From the NCBI GenBank assembly GCA_943370145.1, contig CALRPY020000037.1, positions 1-42,061 of the forward strand: DNA of 42,061 nucleotides. The letters are read 5' to 3'. This document shows, piece by piece, positions 6,909 through 15,148 of the stretch. The position numbers and the translations under genes were made by a program. This DNA comes from Ga0077536 sp943370145. Its GTDB lineage: Bacteria; Pseudomonadota; Gammaproteobacteria; Ga0077536. The notes under the pieces were generated by a model, which was given only the letters and a program-made list of their open reading frames with translations, did no database searches and was not told where the DNA came from. How positions within the stretch are numbered: the first letter of the stretch is position 1; each line of letters begins with the position of its first letter.

Positions 6909-8477
6909 ATGCGCAGACTGACGGACTACATCACCTATGCCGACGCGCAGGCCCACTGCACGTCCGAGGCCCTGTGGGCGCTGTTCGACGGCGATCGCGC
7001 GCATTTCAACATCGCCCACGAATGCGTCGACCGCCATGCCGCGAGCGGGCGCACGGCGGTGATCGTCGCGCACGCCGACGGTCGCGACGAAACCATCTCC
7101 TACGCCGGGCTCGCCCGCGACTCCTCCCGCTTCGCCCACCTGCTCGCGGCGCGCGGCATCGGCAAGGGCGACCGTATCGCGGTGATGCTCGAGCCCGGAC
7201 GCGCGTTCTATGTCTGCGTGTTCGGGGCGATGAAGCTTGGCGCGATCGCGGTGCCGCTGTTCACGCTGTTCGGCCCCGACGGCCTGCGCCTGCGCGTGCA
7301 GGACTGCGCGGCAAGGCTGCTCGTCACCAATGCGGACAAGGCGCGAATCGCGGACGGCCTCACTGCACTGGACGTGCTCGTCATCGACGAGGCTGCCGGG
7401 GGCGCGCCGGCCGAGACCCTCGATGGCCTGCTGGCGGGCCAGCCCGAGACCTGGGCGCCCGACACGCGCGGCGACGACATGGCGATCTTCCAGTACACGT
7501 CCGGCACCACGCGTGAACTGCCCGAGGCGGTGCGCCACACCCACCGCTCGATCGTCACGCTGATGCTGGCGGCGCTGTATGGCAGCGGACTCCGGCCCGG
7601 CGATCGCTTCTTCTGTCCCTCGTCGCCGGCCTGGGGGCACGGTTTGTGGCACGGCACGCTCGCGCCCCTGTCACTGGGCCTGACGATCGGCGCCTACGCC
7701 GGCCGGTTCGACGCCGAGCGCCTGCTGCGCGCGCTGGAGGAGCATGCCTTCACGAACCTGGCCGCCGCGGCCACCCACTACCGCATGATCCGCAATTCGG
7801 GCGCCGCCGATCGCTATCGGCTGCAGCTCGCGAAGCTCTCGTTCACCGGCGAGCCCCTGGACAGCGAAACCGCCGAGTTCATCCACGCGCGCTTCGGCCT
7901 CGAGGCCTGCAGCATGTACGGCACGACCGAGGTCGGGGTCGTGCTCGTCAGCTATCCGGGCGCGCCCGATTTCCCGGTCAGGCGCGGTTCGCTCGGCAAG
8001 CCCGTGCCCGGCGTGCGCGTGGTCGTGCAGGACGCGAATGGCGCCGAGTGCGCGCCGGGCGTCGTCGGCGAAATGATGGTGTGGCGCCGCGACGGCTGGG
8101 TGCCGACCCGCGACCTCGGCCGCACCGACGAGGACGGCTACTTCTACCACGCGGGCCGCGCCGACGACGTCATCATCTCGGCCGGCTGGACGATGAGCGC
8201 GGTCGAGATCGAGGACAGCATCCTCAAGCATCCGCGCGTGCTCGAAGCGGCGGCGATCGGCGTCCCGGACGCGCTGCGCGGCCAGGTGGTCAAGGCCTTC
8301 GTCGTCGTCCGCGGCGCGGGCAGCGACGGGCTCGCGCGGGAAATCCAGGACCTGGTCCGCACGCGCCTGTCGCAGCACGAATATCCGCGACAGGTCGCCT
8401 TCGTCGCCGAACTGCCCAAGACGCCCGCCGGCAAGATCAACCGCAAGCTGCTGCGCGAACGCGAGGCAGGACGCTAG
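6909..8477 (+). CDS. Acyl-CoA synthetase (AMP-forming)
   Basis: A 522-residue ANL-superfamily ligase that activates a carboxylic acid through an acyl-adenylate and loads it on CoA. The phosphate-binding loop is YTSGTTRELPEAVRHTHRS (near residue 197), with RELPEAV in place of the usual G-PKG; this variant occurs in medium-chain or aromatic acid ligases. The A5 motif is SMYGTTEVG (near 337), the A7 region is PTRDLGRTDEDGYFYHAGR, the hinge and A8 motif are ADDVIISAGWTMSAVEIED, and the catalytic A10 lysine is in KTPAGKINRK near the C-terminus. Complete. It lies 61 bp before a MaoC-type dehydratase on the same strand, so the pair probably works on one acid degradation route. The substrate cannot be read from the sequence. 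Confidence 0.92.
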   Translation: MRRLTDYITYADAQAHCTSEALWALFDGDRAHFNIAHECVDRHAASGRTAVIVAHADGRDETISYAGLARDSSRFAHLLAARGIGKGDRIAVMLEPGRAFYVCVFGAMKLGAIAVPLFTLFGPDGLRLRVQDCAARLLVTNADKARIADGLTALDVLVIDEAAGGAPAETLDGLLAGQPETWAPDTRGDDMAIFQYTSGTTRELPEAVRHTHRSIVTLMLAALYGSGLRPGDRFFCPSSPAWGHGLWHGTLAPLSLGLTIGAYAGRFDAERLLRALEEHAFTNLAAAATHYRMIRNSGAADRYRLQLAKLSFTGEPLDSETAEFIHARFGLEACSMYGTTEVGVVLVSYPGAPDFPVRRGSLGKPVPGVRVVVQDANGAECAPGVVGEMMVWRRDGWVPTRDLGRTDEDGYFYHAGRADDVIISAGWTMSAVEIEDSILKHPRVLEAAAIGVPDALRGQVVKAFVVVRGAGSDGLAREIQDLVRTRLSQHEYPRQVAFVAELPKTPAGKINRKLLREREAGR

Positions 8478-8538
8478 ATGCGGCGCACGGCGCTGCCCAC
8501 CACTCCCCGAGCAATCACCCGAACGACTGGAACACAGC

Positions 8539-9693
8539 ATGAACACGCAGCGTGAATTCCCGAAGATCACCGAGCAGGCGCTCGACGAGTTGCGCGAACG
8601 CATCGGCAAGCCGATCGGCGCGACCGCCGAGCCCTGGTGCCATGAGGCGACACGCGACAATATCCGTCACTACGCGCACGGCATCGGCGACGACAACCCG
8701 CTGTGGTGCGTGCCCGAGTACGCGGCGAAGACCCCGCACGGCGGCATCGTCGCCCTGCCGAGCTTCCTGTTCGCGACCAACCGCATCATCTCCGGTTACG
8801 TCGGCGGCCTGCCCGGCATCCACGCGATGTGGTCGGGCGCCGACTGGCGCTGGCACAGGATGGTCCACCGCAACGACGAGATTTCCAGCGAGGCGCGACT
8901 GAAGGAACTGATCGAGCACGAGACGCGCTTCGCCGGCCGCGCGATCCAGCAGGTCTACCACGTCGACTTCTACAACCAGCACGGCGACCTCGTTGCAGAT
9001 GCCGAGAGCTGGTGCTTCCGTACCGAACGCGACCACGCGCGCGAGAAGGGCACGAAATACCGGGAAGTGAAGGCGCGGCCGCCGCGGCGTTACACCGAGG
9101 AAGAGCTCGCGCAGGGCTATGAACTCTACGCGCGGGAGGAAATCCGCGGCGCGACCCCGCGTTACTTCGAGGACGTGCGGGAGGGTGACGAACTGCCGGT
9201 GATGTTCAAGGGGCCGATGACCGTGACCGGTTTCATCGCCTACGCGCAGGGCTGGGGCGGGCTCTACATCCGCGCGAACAAGCTCGCGTGGAAACTGGTC
9301 GACCAGCACCCCGGACTCGGCATCAAGAACCGCTTTGGCATTCCGGACTGCCCGGAGCGCGTGCACTGGGAGCAGGACTTCGCGCTCGAGGTCGGCGCGC
9401 CCGGCGCCTACGACTACGGCCCGGAGCGCTGCTCCTGGCTCATCCACCAGCTGACGAACTGGATGGGAGACAGCGGTTTCCTCGCGTCGTCGAACTGCAA
9501 GATCCGTCGCCACAACCCGGAAGGCGACCTGCTGTTCATCAAGGCCCGCGTGGCCCGTTGCTGGACCGAGGGTGGTCGCCATCTCGTGCGCATCGACCAG
9601 GAAGCCCACAACCAGGACGGCGAACTGTCGATTCTCGGCAGCGGCGTCGTCGAACTGCCGACGCGGCAGGGAGCGGTGTCGGTCCTGAGGTAG
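8539..9693 (+). CDS. MaoC-like dehydratase with N-terminal FAS1-type hot-dog domain
   Basis: A 384-residue double hot-dog protein. The N-terminal half carries the FAS1-type dehydratase-like region (EATRDNIRHYAHGIGDDNPLW, then PHGGIVALPSFLFATNR, about residues 38-80). The C-terminal half from about residue 215 is MaoC-like (FEDVREGDELPVMFKGPMTV). Proteins of this kind hydrate or dehydrate enoyl-CoA esters. It follows the acyl-CoA synthetase by 61 bp, likely as one transcript, with the synthetase making the CoA ester. Its last 60 bp, including the stop codon, are repeated at 10010-10069 with five differences. Substrate unknown. Confidence 0.85.
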   Translation: MNTQREFPKITEQALDELRERIGKPIGATAEPWCHEATRDNIRHYAHGIGDDNPLWCVPEYAAKTPHGGIVALPSFLFATNRIISGYVGGLPGIHAMWSGADWRWHRMVHRNDEISSEARLKELIEHETRFAGRAIQQVYHVDFYNQHGDLVADAESWCFRTERDHAREKGTKYREVKARPPRRYTEEELAQGYELYAREEIRGATPRYFEDVREGDELPVMFKGPMTVTGFIAYAQGWGGLYIRANKLAWKLVDQHPGLGIKNRFGIPDCPERVHWEQDFALEVGAPGAYDYGPERCSWLIHQLTNWMGDSGFLASSNCKIRRHNPEGDLLFIKARVARCWTEGGRHLVRIDQEAHNQDGELSILGSGVVELPTRQGAVSVLR

Positions 9694-9972
9694 GCCAGGA
9701 CAGCCTGGTAAGAACCACGCCGCGCATGGAACTGGATTTCACCACCGAGGACACCGCGGCGATATTGTCAGGCGTACGGATCAGCCACCGCGCAACACCG
9801 GGCAGGAAGGAGTTGGCAGGTGCCTGCTGCATGGCGCTGTCGCTGCGGTGACACTTGCCTTCCATTCACCCGCTTGCGCCGCGTCCTCCGTGGTAAAAAA
9901 ACAGCCGTGTCCGGTGCCGCGTGTAAATCCTGATCTGGCTGCGGAGGGCGTGAAGAAAGCGGCTTCGGGGGG

Positions 9973-10003
9973 AAAGGTGTCAGATTTCAAATCTGACACC
10001 TTT
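9973..10003. repeat. Palindrome family copy 2
   Basis: Perfect 15-bp inverted repeat AAAGGTGTCAGATTT / AAATCTGACACCTTT around a central C, the same core as at 1305. The outer bases have drifted (GGGGGAAAGG on the left), so this copy is slightly shorter. Confidence 0.95.
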
Positions 10004-10009
10004 TCTATG

Positions 10010-10069
10010 CTCGGCAGCGGCGTCGTCGAACTGCCGACGCGGCAGCGGGCGGTGTCGGTGCTGCGCTAG
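10010..10069 (+). pseudogene. 3' remnant of a second MaoC-like gene copy
   Basis: Encodes LGSGVVELPTRQRAVSVLR plus stop, against LGSGVVELPTRQGAVSVLR in the intact gene upstream. Five bases differ: two change Gly to Arg, and the other three are silent at the protein level (GTC/GTG, AGG/CGC). Silent differences suggest that the remnant comes from a once-functional copy or allele rather than from a very recent copying event. It has no start and no upstream body; it sits between palindrome copy 2 and module B of the composite repeat. Confidence 0.6.
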
Positions 10070-10085
10070 CGGCCGGCGCTCAAAG

Positions 10086-10400
10086 GGCGTGACCTGCGTG
10101 CGTTAGCCGCCCTCATGAAAGAAGGGCTCCGGCCGGGCCGATGCCGGCCTTGAGTGTCGTATGGGCCACCGAGAACACCGGGAACTCCGAGAATTTTTTG
10201 AGCGTTAAGGCGGCAGTGCCGGCACGAAAGCGGCCAGGTTTGAAATCAGGCCTCTTGTCTCACTCTCAATCCCGGTGTTCTCCGTAGTGAAACCGAACGC
10301 TCCTGCGTGACGAGACGCCGCCCTTTTTACCACGGAGGGCACGGAGGGCAGGGAGGGCCTGAGCAGGAAAGTGATTAGGCGTGCGCTGCCGTCGCGGCAG
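10086..10400. repeat. Composite intergenic repeat, copy 2 (degenerate)
   Basis: Module B-like segment at 10086-10195 (CATGAAAGAAGGGCTCC, later GGGCCACCGAGAACACCGG), then an E-like segment and an inverted module D at about 10318-10400 (ACCACGGAGGGCACGGAGG, then GCTGCCGTCGCGGCAGTGCC). The order B, E', D' equals that of the 34.6-kb copy. The remaining stretch 10401-10478 holds another degenerate TTCTCTGTG-type piece. No gene is seen between 10070 and 10478. Confidence 0.7.
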
Positions 10401-10478
10401 TGCCCTGCAGTCGCCATAAGCCCACTCCATCTCTCTCGGTGTTCTCTGTGTTCGGTGGCTAATCCACCCTGGCTGCCG

Positions 10479-10919
10479 TCACCCTGCTGGATCGTGCGCT
10501 GGGTTCAATCCGCCCGGGCTGAACTCGAAACCGTCCGGCAGCGGCGCGAACAGCAGGCGCACCGCGCCGTCGATGCAGCGCGTGCGGTGACCGCGGCCAT
10601 TCAGGTCCGCCGGCAGGAAGGCGTCGCCGGCGCGCCAGCGGCGGCGCTCGCCGTCGGTGGTTTCGACCTCGAGCTCGCCGCTCAGCACCACGACGATCTG
10701 CGCGGCCGGCGCCAGGTGCCAGTCCTGATCCATGCCCGTCGGCAATTCGACGAACTGCACGGCCGGTGACGCATAAGGCGTCGACAGGCGCAGGCGGTGA
10801 CCGAGGCCATCGTCACGCTCCACGGACCATGGGATCTCGATCTCGACGAAGCGTGAGCCGCCGTCGGCGCAGGCTTCCATGCGCGTGATTTTCATGTTGC
10901 CGGCACCGCTTGCTGTCAT
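10479..10919 (-). CDS. Cupin domain protein
   Basis: A 146-residue single-domain cupin. The core runs from VQFVELPTGMDQDWHLAPAAQIVVVLSGELEVET to WRAGDAFLPADLNGRGHRTR: cupin motif 1 is PTGMDQDWHLAPAAQIVVVLSG with only one of the usual metal-binding histidines, and motif 2 is GDAFLPADLNGRGHRT. The reading frame extends further upstream, but those residues lack conserved features, and the ATG at 10919 fits the domain length. A second ATG at 10895 is possible. It is divergent from the peptidase gene, with 143 bp between them. The ligand or reaction is unknown. Confidence 0.7.
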   Translation of the reverse strand: MTASGAGNMKITRMEACADGGSRFVEIEIPWSVERDDGLGHRLRLSTPYASPAVQFVELPTGMDQDWHLAPAAQIVVVLSGELEVETTDGERRRWRAGDAFLPADLNGRGHRTRCIDGAVRLLFAPLPDGFEFSPGGLNPAHDPAG

Positions 10920-11062
10920 GTCCTGGATTGAAGGATAGCCTCCGCGCACCACCGGCAATGCCGGGAACGGAATCATCGGCTGCTCTTCGTGACGCGCGAC
11001 GAAGCGTACGCAGCCCGTTCCCCGCGCTGTCGCGAATCGCCGCGTGGCCGTAATCTTGACCG

Positions 11063-11752
11063 ATGATCTGGCTGCTCGCACTCGCCCTGCTGTTCATCGT
11101 CCTGCTCGGGCCGGGATTGTGGGTGCGTCACGTGCTGGGCAAGTATGCCGAGCCCGCCGATCGCTATGCGGCGTCCGGCACGGGCGCCGAACTGGCGCGG
11201 CATCTCCTCGACCGGCTGCAACTGGGCGCCGTCAAGGTCGAAAGGACCGCGCAGGGCGACCACTACGACCCGGTCGCGCGGGCCGTGCGCCTCGGCGCGT
11301 CCAATCACGACGGTGCATCATTGACGGCCGTGACGGTGGCCGCGCACGAAGTCGGCCACGCGATCCAGCACGCGCGTGGCGAACGGCTGTTCCTGGCCCG
11401 GCAGCGGCTCGCGCTGCTCGCGCTGTCCGCGCAGCGCCTGGCGGGCCTGCTGTTGATCGCCACGCCGCTGATCGCGGCGGTCTTTCGCGCGCCGCAGGCC
11501 GGCGCCCTGTGCCTGCTGCTCGCCGTCGCTGCCGCGGCACTGACGACGCTGGTCCACCTGCTGACGCTGCCGGTCGAATTCGACGCGAGTTTCGGCAAGG
11601 CGCTTCCGCTGCTTGCCGCGGGCAATTACCTGCACGACCCGGATCTGCCGCACGCGCGGCGCATCCTCACCGCTGCGGCGCTGACCTATGTCGCGGGTTC
11701 GCTGTCCAGCCTGCTGAACCTCGCGCGCTGGCTGGCGGTGTTGCGGCGTTGA
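11063..11752 (+). CDS. Membrane-bound zinc metallopeptidase, YugP-like
   Basis: A 229-residue neutral zinc metallopeptidase of the COG2738 family. A membrane helix lies at residues 2-22, the zinc-binding HExxH is in AAHEVGHAIQH near residue 94, and two further hydrophobic segments lie at about residues 115-165, followed by LPVEFDAS, which supplies the likely third zinc ligand. A final hydrophobic helix lies near the C-terminus. The protein is expected in the inner membrane; physiological substrates are not known for most of the family. A TAATCT -10-like element ends 6 bp before the ATG, so the mRNA may be leaderless. The gene is convergent with the BVMO gene across a strong hairpin. Confidence 0.85.
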   Translation: MIWLLALALLFIVLLGPGLWVRHVLGKYAEPADRYAASGTGAELARHLLDRLQLGAVKVERTAQGDHYDPVARAVRLGASNHDGASLTAVTVAAHEVGHAIQHARGERLFLARQRLALLALSAQRLAGLLLIATPLIAAVFRAPQAGALCLLLAVAAAALTTLVHLLTLPVEFDASFGKALPLLAAGNYLHDPDLPHARRILTAAALTYVAGSLSSLLNLARWLAVLRR

Positions 11753-11811
11753 GAAGGCGCTGGGGAAGGCGCGCGGCGGAAGGCCTCCGGCCGCGCGCGG
11801 CATCATGACAC

Positions 11812-11835
11812 CCGGGGCGGCGGGCGCCGCCCCGG
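11812..11835. other. Hairpin between convergent genes
   Basis: Perfect 10-bp stem CCGGGGCGGC / GCCGCCCCGG with a 4-base loop between the ends of the convergent peptidase and monooxygenase genes. An imperfect second hairpin precedes it at about 11770-11799. There is no T tract, but the position suggests 3'-end protection or factor-assisted termination for both transcripts. Confidence 0.5.
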
Positions 11836-11848
11836 TGAGGGGGAAGGA

Positions 11849-13516
11849 TCAGGGAGTGGAGACGGCGGCCTTCGCCTTCGTATCCGCACCCTGCAGGCGG
11901 AAACCGCGATGGTCGTCGCGCACCACGTCCTCGATGACCTTGCGGTACTCGCCGAGGCCCGCCATGTAGAACTGCACGATGTTCTTCTTGCCCGGGATGT
12001 TCGCACCGAAGATCCACGATTCCGCCTTCGGGAACAGGGTCTTGTTGGCGATGTCGAGGCAGTTCACGCCCCACGCGTCCTCGGCGTCCTGCGTCGCTTC
12101 GATGGTGGCGAGGCCCTTCGCTTCGACCTCGGCGATGGTGTCGGCGATGAACTCGACCTGCGTCTCGATGCTCGGCGGCAGGTTGGTGAACGGGCCGTTC
12201 GGGCCGAGCACCATGAACATGTTAGGGAAGTTCGCGACGCTGACGCCGAGATAGCTCGACGGACCGTCCGCCCAGTGGTCCTTGATGTGCTGGCCGTTGC
12301 GGCCGCGCAGGTCGAACTTCTTGTAGTTGCCGTCGACCGCGTCGAAGCCGGTCGCGTAGATGATCATGTCGAGTTCGTACTCGGTGCCGTCGACCTGCCT
12401 GATGCCCTTCGGCGTGATCTCGGCGATCGGGGTGCCCTTGACGTCGACGAGCGTGACGTTGTCACGGTTGTAGGTCGCGTAGTAGCCGCTGTCGCACAGC
12501 GGGCGCTTCGCGTAGACGTCGTAAGGGGTCAGCTTCTTCGCGGTTTCAGGGTCCTTGACGATCTGCGCGATCTTCTCGCGCACGAAGGACGCCGCCGCCT
12601 CGTTGGCCGCCGGATCCACCGCGATGTCGCTGAAGGTCTCGAACATGTAGCGGAAGCCGCCGCCCTTGTCCCAGGCCTTCTGGAACACGGCGCGACGCTC
12701 CTCCTCGGACACGCTCATCGCCGGCACCTTGCTCTCGTTCAGGCCGAACGCGACCATCGACTTCTTGGCATCCGTCCAGATGCGATCGTAGTTGAGCTTG
12801 ATCTCGGCTTCCTCTTCCGGCGGCAGCGGGCCGTTGCCGATCGGCACGCTGTACTGCGGCGAGCGCTGGAAGACCGTCAGGTGCTTGACCTTCGGCGCGA
12901 TGGCGGTGATGACCTGGATGCCGGTGGAGCCCGTGCCGATCACGCCGACGCGCTTGCCTTCGAAGCTGATCGATGCCGGCCAGTTGCCGGTGTGGTACTG
13001 CTCGCCGGCGAAGGTCTCGCGGCCCTTGATGTTCGGGATGTTGGTCGCGGACAGCAGGCCCAGCGCGGTCACCAGGTACTTCGCGGTGTAGGTCATGCCG
13101 GTGTCGGTCGTGATCTTCCAGACGCTGTGCGCGTCGTCGAAGTGCGCGGACTGGACAGCGGTGTTCAGCTCCATGTCGCGGCGGAGGTCGTAGCGATCGG
13201 CGACGTGTTCAAGATACTCGAGGATGCGCGGCGCCCCGACGTACTTGGTGCGGATGTCCCACTCCTGCAGCAGTTCCCGGTCCCAGGAGTAGCAGTACAG
13301 GTAGGTCTCGGTGTCCGACAGGGCCCCGGGATAGCGATTCCAGTACCAGGTGCCGCCAACGCCGCCGGCCTTGTCGATGACCTTGACCTTCATGCCCTGC
13401 TCGTCGCGCAGCTTGCGCAGCATGTACATGCCGCCGAAGCCCGCGCCCATGACGATCGCGTCGAAATCGACGCCGGCGTTCTTAGGCTTGGAGGGGTTCT
13501 GGGTCTGGGGGCTCAT
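11849..13516 (-). CDS. Baeyer-Villiger monooxygenase, cyclohexanone monooxygenase type
   Basis: A 555-residue FAD- and NADPH-dependent type I BVMO that inserts oxygen next to a ketone to give a lactone or ester. FAD site: DAIVMGAGFGGMYMLRKLRD (residues 18-37). The strongly conserved region GGVGGTWYWNRYPGALSDTE follows near residue 50. The BVMO fingerprint FxGxxxHxxxWP is present as FAGEQYHTGNWP near residue 170, followed by the NADPH motif GVIGTGSTGIQV. By recall it aligns almost throughout with Acinetobacter cyclohexanone monooxygenase (shared runs such as AFGLNES-VPAMSVS and LGPNGPFTNLPPSIE), so the assignment to the CHMO clade is firm, although the natural ketone is not proven. A clear AGGAGA ribosome site precedes the ATG. 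The usual partners (alcohol dehydrogenase, lactonase) are absent nearby. Confidence 0.95.
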   Translation of the reverse strand: MSPQTQNPSKPKNAGVDFDAIVMGAGFGGMYMLRKLRDEQGMKVKVIDKAGGVGGTWYWNRYPGALSDTETYLYCYSWDRELLQEWDIRTKYVGAPRILEYLEHVADRYDLRRDMELNTAVQSAHFDDAHSVWKITTDTGMTYTAKYLVTALGLLSATNIPNIKGRETFAGEQYHTGNWPASISFEGKRVGVIGTGSTGIQVITAIAPKVKHLTVFQRSPQYSVPIGNGPLPPEEEAEIKLNYDRIWTDAKKSMVAFGLNESKVPAMSVSEEERRAVFQKAWDKGGGFRYMFETFSDIAVDPAANEAAASFVREKIAQIVKDPETAKKLTPYDVYAKRPLCDSGYYATYNRDNVTLVDVKGTPIAEITPKGIRQVDGTEYELDMIIYATGFDAVDGNYKKFDLRGRNGQHIKDHWADGPSSYLGVSVANFPNMFMVLGPNGPFTNLPPSIETQVEFIADTIAEVEAKGLATIEATQDAEDAWGVNCLDIANKTLFPKAESWIFGANIPGKKNIVQFYMAGLGEYRKVIEDVVRDDHRGFRLQGADTKAKAAVSTP

Positions 13517-13949
13517 GGTGTCTCCTGTTGCGTATTGCGCCTTCGGCCGCCGGCCTGGGCGGGCGTGCGGAAGGAGTTTGACCTCGATCGTTTTTCGTTA
13601 GCGCCGGCGAAGGCCGGGCTTGCGTCGGCTTACGCGCGACGTCCGCCGAGCGGATTGCGGTGCCGGCCCTGTGCGCGCGCCGGGCGGCGGTATACCGGAA
13701 TCCGCAACGGGAGCGCTTGCAGCGGGTTCCGAGCTTAGGCCTCAGGGTCTCGCCTCGACTGACATGGATCAAGAACCGGCACGCGGGAGGATGCGGGCGA
13801 CGCCTTCCTGTGTCAAAAAGCGACAGTGGGCGTCGGAGGCTGCGCCAGGCGGGCGCCCCGAGCCCGCCGGACCGTCCACGCGTCGTGCGCGGCGGGCAGG
13901 GCGCGCCCCGGCAATCCGCCACGGCCAGCTCGATGACAGGGAGGACGAG
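13517..13949. other. Divergent intergenic region between the BVMO gene and metK
   Basis: 433 bp containing the 5' regions of both genes. A GGGAGGAC ribosome site lies just before the metK ATG. The stretch at about 13595-13635 (GCGCCGGCGAAGGCCGGGC) can form a modest hairpin. No convincing gene, SAM/SAH riboswitch or repeat-family copy is seen. Confidence 0.5.
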
Positions 13950-15134
13950 ATGTCGCTGCATCCTGAAACCATGCTCTTCACGTCCGAATCGGTGACGGAA
14001 GGTCATCCGGACAAATTCTGCGACCAGCTCGCCGACGCCGTGCTCGACGCCTGCCTGCGGGAGGATGCGGCTGCGCGTGTTGCCTGCGAGTGCTACGTGA
14101 CGATGGGGCTCGTGGTCGTCGGCGGCGAGGTCAGCACGCGCGCCCGGGTCGATGTGGAGCAGGTGGTGCGGGCGGTTTCCGAACGGGTCGGCTACACGGC
14201 CGCCCGCTACGGCTTCGACGCCGATGCCGCCACCCTCGTGCGGGCCCTGCACGCACAGTCGCCGGACATCGATCTCGGCGTGTCGCGCGCCGCGGGCGAG
14301 CTCGGCGCCGGCGACCAGGGCTTGATGTTCGGCTACGCCTGTCGCCAGACCCCCGAGCTGATGCCGCTGCCGATCCAGCTTGCGCACGCGCTCGCGCGAC
14401 AACTCGCGGCCGTGCGCAAGGACGGGACGCTGCCCTGGCTCGGGCCGGACGGCAAGACCCAGGTGACGGTCGAATACCGGGACGGCAGGCCCGAGCGCGT
14501 CGACCAGGTCGTGATCGCCGCTGCGCACACCAGCGAGGCCGTGACCCCGGATGGCCGTTACACGACGGAGGAAGCGAAGCGGGAAATCACCAACCGGGTC
14601 GTGCGGCCGGTCGTCGCGGCGCTCGCGGACGCGCGCACCCGCGTCACCATCAACGGCACCGGCAAGTTTCTCGTCAGCGGCCCGGCGGGCGACACCGGAC
14701 TCACCGGACGCAAGAACATCGTCGACACCTACGGTGGCTGGGCGATGCACGGCGGGGGCGCCTTCAGCGGCAAGGACCCGACGAAGGTGGATCGTTCCGC
14801 CGGCTACATGGCGCGCTACGTCGCGAAGAATATCGTCGGCAGCGGGCTCGCGGACGAGTGCCTGCTGCAGCTCGCCTATTGCATCGGCGTGGTCGACCCG
14901 GTGTCGGTGATGGTCAATTCGTTCGGCAGCGGGCGCTTGCCTGATGTTGCGCTCGCTGAACTCGTCCGGCAGGTCTTTCCGCTCTCGCCGCGCGGCATGA
15001 TCGAACACCTCGGCCTGCGCCGGCCGATCTACCTGGACACCGCGGCGTACGGACACTTCGGGCGGGAGGAATTCGCATGGGAGCGCCTCGACGCGGTGGA
15101 CGAGCTGCGCGCGAAGGCTGCGCAGCCGCGTTGA
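13950..15134 (+). CDS. metK: S-adenosylmethionine synthetase
   Basis: A 394-residue methionine adenosyltransferase that makes S-adenosylmethionine from ATP and methionine in the cytoplasm. Signatures: SESVTEGHPDKFCDQ near residue 11, GAGDQGLMFGYAC near 118, and the P-loop-like GGGAFSGKDPTKVDRSAGY near 264. Length is typical. The ATG at 13950 is chosen for its GGGAGGAC ribosome site and for the M-x-TSESVTEGHPDK family start; the frame stays open far upstream, but with no family-like sequence. There are none of the common neighbours (ahcY), so it seems to be monocistronic. It ends 14 bp from the convergent UPF0149 gene. Confidence 0.97.
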   Translation: MSLHPETMLFTSESVTEGHPDKFCDQLADAVLDACLREDAAARVACECYVTMGLVVVGGEVSTRARVDVEQVVRAVSERVGYTAARYGFDADAATLVRALHAQSPDIDLGVSRAAGELGAGDQGLMFGYACRQTPELMPLPIQLAHALARQLAAVRKDGTLPWLGPDGKTQVTVEYRDGRPERVDQVVIAAAHTSEAVTPDGRYTTEEAKREITNRVVRPVVAALADARTRVTINGTGKFLVSGPAGDTGLTGRKNIVDTYGGWAMHGGGAFSGKDPTKVDRSAGYMARYVAKNIVGSGLADECLLQLAYCIGVVDPVSVMVNSFGSGRLPDVALAELVRQVFPLSPRGMIEHLGLRRPIYLDTAAYGHFGREEFAWERLDAVDELRAKAAQPR

Positions 15135-15148
15135 GCGCCCCCTCGGCC

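Larger units (their letters stand above)
9634..10069 (+). repeat. 60-bp direct repeat flanking a 316-bp repeat-bearing insert
   Basis: The last 60 bp of the MaoC-like gene (9634-9693) and 10010-10069 match at 55 of 60 positions, from CTCGGCAGCGGCGTCG through the stop codon TAG. Between them lies a 316-bp segment with a copy of module D (about 9805-9900) and palindrome copy 2. The layout is like a target duplication around an insert, or like the end of a second gene copy whose body was deleted. Confidence 0.85.

Noticed and set aside
10371..10769. A 132-codon plus-strand frame over the repeat region and cupin gene
   Set aside because: It runs across the repeat modules and antisense to the cupin domain; no coding features.
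13517..13949. Possible SAM or SAH riboswitch before metK
   Set aside because: No recognisable conserved core; only a modest GC-rich hairpin is present.
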